Source: Hasllibacter halocynthiae (GTDB lineage: Bacteria > Pseudomonadota > Alphaproteobacteria > Rhodobacterales > Rhodobacteraceae). Taken from it: 64,000 bases of DNA. A program made the translations under genes and the position numbers. The DNA lies in contig NZ_PVTT01000001.1 of the NCBI RefSeq assembly GCF_003003095.1, forward strand, positions 310,001 to 374,000, in the 5' to 3' direction. Below the pieces are notes generated by a model. That model was not told the origin of the DNA, did no database searches, and saw nothing but the letters and a program-made list of their open reading frames with translations. The first letter of the stretch is position 1. Every line of letters starts with the position of its first letter. Shown one piece after another: positions 60,591 to 64,000 of this stretch.

Positions 60591-61496
60591 ATGATTCCCG
60601 AAATTTCAGAGTTTAGCTATGGATTTGCATTGACCAACGAGATTGTTGGCTGGTTGCCTCTGTCCGCCGCCCCGGTCTTTCCAAGCCTCATTGAGGAAGG
60701 TAAAGAAAACGGCGGTTATGATGTCAAGCTAGATAAGCCTGGCGCGCCGCTGTATCTGCAATTCAAGCGTGCTGACTATATGACACGCTCAAGCGCTACC
60801 GAGATCAAGCACTATGGCTTACCGCTCTCACTGCCTTTCCACAGGTTTCCCATTACACAGCGAAAGAAGTCCTTTCAGCACACATCATTAGTGGAACTGG
60901 ACGACGGAACAAACCTGGTGTTCTACGCTGCTCCGCGCTTCCACATGGTTTCGGAAATCAATGATGCGTGGCGAAGCGTGCAAGTTGCGGGGCGCTCAAT
61001 CTTTGTCGCCCCTAGCATGATTGGGTTGATTCACGATGATGATAAACACCACGTCGCATACGATGCTCAGCATGCCTATTTCTGTTCGGAGCCGAAGGAG
61101 ATTTCTCCCCTTACTGCAAGTGCGTTAGGCGAGAGAATTCTAGAGCGCGTGGCCAGCGATAGCAGGCCAGTCCGAGAGCAATTGCCGGAATGGCTGGGTA
61201 ATATTCGGTCGAGACGAGCTCAAGCCCGTCAGACGCAACAGAAGATCGTAGCGGAAATCGTGGCTGTCAGGCGTGCAGTGAGAGCAACGCCGGACGACAC
61301 TGACGAAATCTATGCTGCCGTCCCCAGCGGGCGTGCTGCGCTGGATTCTGGGGAGCAGGAAACGGCTGTCCCATCAGGGCCCGAAATAAGGGAGAGTAGA
61401 CCGCTCTCACCAGAGGAGCAGACCCTTAGGGCTATCAGTGACGAGGCGCTTCATGGCTTTGGCGCTCAACTCTTTGTCGTGCAGCCCAAGAGCTAA
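60591..61496 (+). CDS. Hypothetical protein with possible PD-(D/E)XK-type core (301 aa)
   Basis: The N-terminal half has FPSLIEEGKENGGYDVKLD followed by LYLQFKRADYM, a pattern (E35/E36...D44...Q57-x-K59) that fits the active site of restriction-endonuclease-like folds. A beta-rich segment follows (TNLVFYAAPRFHM, GRSIFVAPSMIGLI), then a charged, probably helical and disordered C-terminus. No family is recognised; a defence nuclease or effector is an inference. It converges on the operon carrying the TIR gene. Confidence 0.7.
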   Translation: MIPEISEFSYGFALTNEIVGWLPLSAAPVFPSLIEEGKENGGYDVKLDKPGAPLYLQFKRADYMTRSSATEIKHYGLPLSLPFHRFPITQRKKSFQHTSLVELDDGTNLVFYAAPRFHMVSEINDAWRSVQVAGRSIFVAPSMIGLIHDDDKHHVAYDAQHAYFCSEPKEISPLTASALGERILERVASDSRPVREQLPEWLGNIRSRRAQARQTQQKIVAEIVAVRRAVRATPDDTDEIYAAVPSGRAALDSGEQETAVPSGPEIRESRPLSPEEQTLRAISDEALHGFGAQLFVVQPKS

Positions 61497-61526
61497 TATC
61501 CGAAAAAAGTCCCTGGTTCTGGGCGT

Positions 61527-62156
61527 TCACTCATCTTTCGGACCGCGAATAAACTCATCAAACGCGCTCAGGTCATGCTGCAACGGGGTGGTCATTCCCG
61601 GCAGTGCGCGGATGCCATCAGCGACGTTTCGGCGATTGAGTGTGCCGATGCTGTATCGTCCGTTTTCAAGTTCGTAGTCGAGGGAGCCGCAGAAGTAGTT
61701 TATTCGTCCGTAACCTGGCCGCAGTGCCACCGATCCAGATTGTCTGCGAACCTCGTGTTTGGCCAGCGACATTCTAAGATGCTCTAGCTGCGTAAAGAGG
61801 ACGTGGATGCGCATCAAGTCGGCTTCGGCACGCTGAATAAGACTTGCGTCTCGGATGACTTCTTCTAGTTGCTTTGCGCGCATTTGTTTCGCCATGTGCA
61901 AATAGCCTTCATTCCTCGTCAGCGCTTCAACTTTGGCCGACAGCCCGCCGGAATTTGACCACTTGATGATATCCCTGCAGCGCTGCCGCCAAGTCCGCAG
62001 GATTTCATAGGCCATAAAGAGCCACATTTGCGACTGAGCATTGAGGAAAGATGGTGATGCGCCAGGGGTGCGCTCGGACTCGATCAATTCTCTCAACACA
62101 TCGTATTCAAGTTCCATGATGAACTGGTCAACGGCGTCAAGGTTGAAGGCCTGCAT
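61527..62156 (-). CDS. Helical protein of unknown function in the TIR operon (209 aa or longer)
   Basis: From the ATG at 62,156 the protein is MQAFNLDAVDQFIMELEYDV, largely alpha-helical (AQSQMWLFMAYEILRTWRQR, DASLIQRAEADLMRIHVLF) with a beta-like end (GYGRINYFCGSLDYELENG). The same frame stays open and protein-like further upstream (DYTPEDHEPDYRRPEAIEPG) but has no start codon. Adding one A to the homopolymer at 62,278-62,281 would join it to an ATG at 62,287 and give about 253 residues. So the annotated start may be artificial. It is last in the TIR operon. Confidence 0.72.
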   Translation of the reverse strand: MQAFNLDAVDQFIMELEYDVLRELIESERTPGASPSFLNAQSQMWLFMAYEILRTWRQRCRDIIKWSNSGGLSAKVEALTRNEGYLHMAKQMRAKQLEEVIRDASLIQRAEADLMRIHVLFTQLEHLRMSLAKHEVRRQSGSVALRPGYGRINYFCGSLDYELENGRYSIGTLNRRNVADGIRALPGMTTPLQHDLSAFDEFIRGPKDE

Positions 62157-62314
62157 GCTGAGAAAAGGATCGTCGCCAAAGAACGTCAGCGAACATAAAG
62201 CGCTTCGTAGCGCGCCCGGCTCGATAGCTTCGGGCCGCCTGTAATCGGGTTCATGATCTTCTGGAGTATAGTCGTCGTTTTGTTCATTACTTTTCGTTTT
62301 TCAGCCTTAGTAAT

Positions 62315-62479
62315 CTAATCCCAACCGCGCCGGATGTCCGTTCGTTTGCACTCAGGGCATTGCACAGCAGAGGTCGGCCTGTCCCGAAGGCGGGCCTCGC
62401 GTTGCTCGGCCTCGCTCAGAACTTCGGTCTCGAAGCGGTGTCCGCAATTATTGCATCGAAATCTGACAGTATCAGTCAT
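62315..62479 (-). CDS. 54-aa zinc-ribbon protein
   Basis: A short gene coupled to the TIR gene: its ATG overlaps the TIR stop region by eight bases (ATGACTGA). The protein MTDTVRFRCNNCGHRFETEV has two Cys pairs, CNNCG and CPECK (about 30 residues apart), forming a rubredoxin-like zinc ribbon, and ends RTDIRRGWD. It may bind nucleic acid or a partner protein. It is shorter than usual annotation cut-offs but its coupling and motifs make it convincing. Confidence 0.85.
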   Translation of the reverse strand: MTDTVRFRCNNCGHRFETEVLSEAEQREARLRDRPTSAVQCPECKRTDIRRGWD

Positions 62480-63425
62480 AGGAAATTCCGGCTTGTTGCA
62501 AAACTTCCGCCCAAAGCGTTTCAGCGGCGGTTTCTGGATTCATGCGGCGCTCGTTATGGGAGAAGCCTACCGAGCCTTTAAGATGAAGCTCATACTCATC
62601 AGCCTCGACACTGAACCAGCCATTCGCTGTGTTCTCGGCGGCATCTTCGGAAAACGAATAGTAGACGTCGCCGAAGTGATGCTTGCCGCGTCCGCCATGT
62701 ACGGTGAGATGCGCTGTCCCATGACCCAGACCGCGATTGACAATGACGCAACCGAACGAAGTATCGGAGTAATCGGTAAAACGTCCGCGCAATCCTTCTA
62801 CGGAATCCAACTCCTTAATCGCGCTCTGAAAGTACGATCTTATGGCCCGAAAGGCGCTCTCCCGATACTCGGCCTTGTCGATGTCGTCAAACTCGCGCCG
62901 GACGCGGTATCGCCGCTCCGGCGCTGATTGCTCTGCAGCATCACTTTTGTCCGGCGCGGCAGTAGTATTGCCCTTCGGCACAGATGCGGGTGGCTCGTGA
63001 TGCAGAATCCGGCGTAGTTCCTGCACGACATTCAGATACGCCGTGTTCGGGTTCGTCCAGTCGCTGATTGGTTTTCCGTCTTTCGGCAAGGCCTTAAGTG
63101 CACGCAGCCGCGACGCCGCCCACTCGCAAGGCTCGATGATGATCGGAACCACGCGGGCTTGCCGGGCGTCGTGGCGCTCCAGAGCCCGATTCATCTCGGT
63201 TTCAACGCAGTAATCCGATGCGAGGAAGTCAGGGCTGACGAGAAGCAAGAACAACCCGCAGCTTTCGAGCTGCTCTTTGATTTCGGCGTCCAGTTCATCC
63301 CCGGCCAGAATGTCGCGGTCATACCATGCTTCAATGCGCCCTTCGCGTTTTAGCGAGGCAAGATGAACATGCAGGCGCTCCAGAGCGCCGCTGTCGCGGT
63401 GAGAGTATGAGATAAAAGCCTTCAC
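62472..63425 (-). CDS. TIR-domain protein
   Basis: The N-terminal TIR domain (about 1-130) has MKAFISYSHRDSGALERLHV, IEAWYDRDILAGDELDAEI and LLLVSPDFLASDYCVETEM with a candidate catalytic Glu at about 75-77. Bacterial TIR domains often cleave NAD+ in anti-phage immunity. A variable linker follows, then an unrecognised C-terminal domain (about 170-317; YRVRREFDDIDKAEYRESAF, GHGTAHLTVHGGRGKHHFG) that may sense a trigger. It is second in an operon after a YjzC-like gene and before a zinc-ribbon gene. Confidence 0.9.
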   Translation of the reverse strand: MKAFISYSHRDSGALERLHVHLASLKREGRIEAWYDRDILAGDELDAEIKEQLESCGLFLLLVSPDFLASDYCVETEMNRALERHDARQARVVPIIIEPCEWAASRLRALKALPKDGKPISDWTNPNTAYLNVVQELRRILHHEPPASVPKGNTTAAPDKSDAAEQSAPERRYRVRREFDDIDKAEYRESAFRAIRSYFQSAIKELDSVEGLRGRFTDYSDTSFGCVIVNRGLGHGTAHLTVHGGRGKHHFGDVYYSFSEDAAENTANGWFSVEADEYELHLKGSVGFSHNERRMNPETAAETLWAEVLQQAGISYD

Positions 63426-63431
63426 TGCCTC

Positions 63432-63623
63432 TTACTTGCCTTTCTTGCCGCCATGCTTGGTCGGGTCGGCCATCTTATACTGCTGGCCGGATTTCAGCGG
63501 CGGAGGCAGCGGCTCGCCCTTCGTCACGGTGCGCTCGATGCCGGTTGGCCCGCCGCGCGGACCTGTGATCTCGTACTGTCCGCTGCGCGGGGCCTTCTCA
63601 CCGGGCTTGTATGTCTTTGCCAT
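63432..63623 (-). CDS. YjzC-like small protein (63 aa)
   Basis: The protein MAKTYKPGEKAPRSGQYEIT, then TVTKGEPLPPPLKSGQQYKM, ending KKGK, matches the layout of YjzC-like proteins (a short beta-barrel-like fold with KPGxKAPxSGxYE). It starts the TIR operon, six bases before the TIR ATG. Its role is unknown. Confidence 0.82.
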   Translation of the reverse strand: MAKTYKPGEKAPRSGQYEITGPRGGPTGIERTVTKGEPLPPPLKSGQQYKMADPTKHGGKKGK

Positions 63624-63710
63624 CGCTGTCGTCCCCTACATCCTGTGTGAAGTTTATGGAGACTCGCAACATAGCATGTTCCGCTCGGAACACAAAGAGA
63701 ACACCTCTTG

Positions 63711-63735
63711 AGCGGCTGGCCTGAGGGCCAGCCGC
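63711..63735. repeat. Hairpin repeat, right copy
   Basis: GCGGCTGGCC (63,712-63,721) and GGCCAGCCGC (63,726-63,735) form a 10-bp stem with a TGAG loop, matching the left copy at 60,401. On the plus strand it is followed by GAAACTTTTC. It separates the TIR operon from ardC. Confidence 0.75.
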
Positions 63736-63767
63736 GAAACTTTTCTGCGTCAGGGGAAAGTCGCCGC

Positions 63768-64000
63768 TTACGCGGCGACTCCTTCCTCTCTCTCTTCTTC
63801 CTCGATCAGCGATTGCAGACCGTGCAGGAAATCTGCGGTGCGCTGCGCATGGGCGGCGGCGGCAAAGATCGCGCGCTTGTCGTCCTTCAAAACCTTAAGC
63901 CAGCTCTGGATATAGGCGGCATGGTCGGTGCCAGGCTCGGGGGTCAGTTCCAGATCGGCGCAGAGGACGCCGCGCCCAGCTCGGCCACCAGCTCTTCGCG
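63768..64000 (-). pseudogene. ardC: ArdC-like antirestriction protein, 3' part with frameshift (partial)
   Basis: The minus strand reads REELVAELGA and, one frame on, LCADLELTPEPGTDHAAYIQ, SWLKVLKDDKRAIFAAAAHA and a TAA at 63,768. This is the end of the zincin-like domain of ArdC, whose consensus is continuous there (ELxAAFLCADL). One base appears missing near 63,970, so the two halves are out of frame. ArdC shields incoming element DNA from host restriction. The rest lies beyond the window. Confidence 0.75.

Noticed and set aside
62334-62927. Plus-strand frame of 197 codons antisense to the TIR gene
   Set aside because: It runs antisense to the TIR and zinc-ribbon genes, which have clear motifs and coupling; no domain seen.

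Overview
This is GC-rich chromosomal DNA from an alphaproteobacterium, almost certainly a member of the Rhodobacteraceae (Roseobacter group). The evidence is the gene content and order: rpoD with an alphaproteobacterial layout, rpoH, CarD, nrdR-ribD, ribB-ribH-nusB, small Rhodobacterales-type proteins (DUF6324-like, DUF6476-like), MmcB with a GTTC-N7-GTTC LexA box, and a tRNA-His with A73 and no G at -1. Bases 1 to about 55,740 are host backbone. From about 55,750 to the right edge the base composition drops visibly and the genes are those of a mobilisable or integrative element.

Backbone, left to right: sigma-70 (rpoD) with a HlyU-family gene and rmuC; yjbQ; nrdR-ribD; a minus-strand capsule block (kpsC, an export lipoprotein, kpsS); a decayed SDR gene; ribE with an SDR gene; tRNA-His; mmcB; ribB-ribH-nusB; an RluA-family pseudouridine synthase; rpoH with its own promoter and a strong terminator; pepF; a DNA ligase plus MBL-fold exonuclease repair pair with a small coupled ORF between them; an aldolase; a lipase-like hydrolase; an SCP2 protein; a Suv3-like helicase with an S4 protein; ferredoxin and carD; a Kef-type antiporter; an Lrp regulator divergent from hppD; a large envelope protein with a GspC-like C-terminus; metY; a DapA-like gene with a glycosyltransferase-like gene; a dctPQM TRAP transporter; and a PCu(A)C copper chaperone pair.

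At 50.6-55.7 kb lies what looks like a curli-like surface-fibre system. A plus-strand operon encodes a small secreted protein with one curlin-like segment, a CsgG-family outer-membrane pore lipoprotein and a small secreted protein. It converges on two large secreted proteins built from many Q-x-x-x-N repeats. Beyond them is a 510-bp regulatory region with an 18-nt perfect palindrome, then a LuxR-type regulator that could play the part of CsgD. No CsgE was recognised.

The element (about 55.75-64 kb) carries mobC and a relaxase, a frameshifted small DNA-binding-type gene, a zinc-ribbon membrane protein, several small element-backbone genes and the 3' part of ardC. Between two near-identical hairpins (60,401 and 63,711) sits a cargo: a possible PD-(D/E)XK-type protein and, on the other strand, a compact operon of a YjzC-like protein, a TIR-domain protein, a 54-aa zinc-ribbon protein and a helical protein of unknown function. 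This looks like a candidate defence module. Three genes in the element each appear to be missing one base at a short homopolymer, so either the element is decaying or the assembly has local errors.
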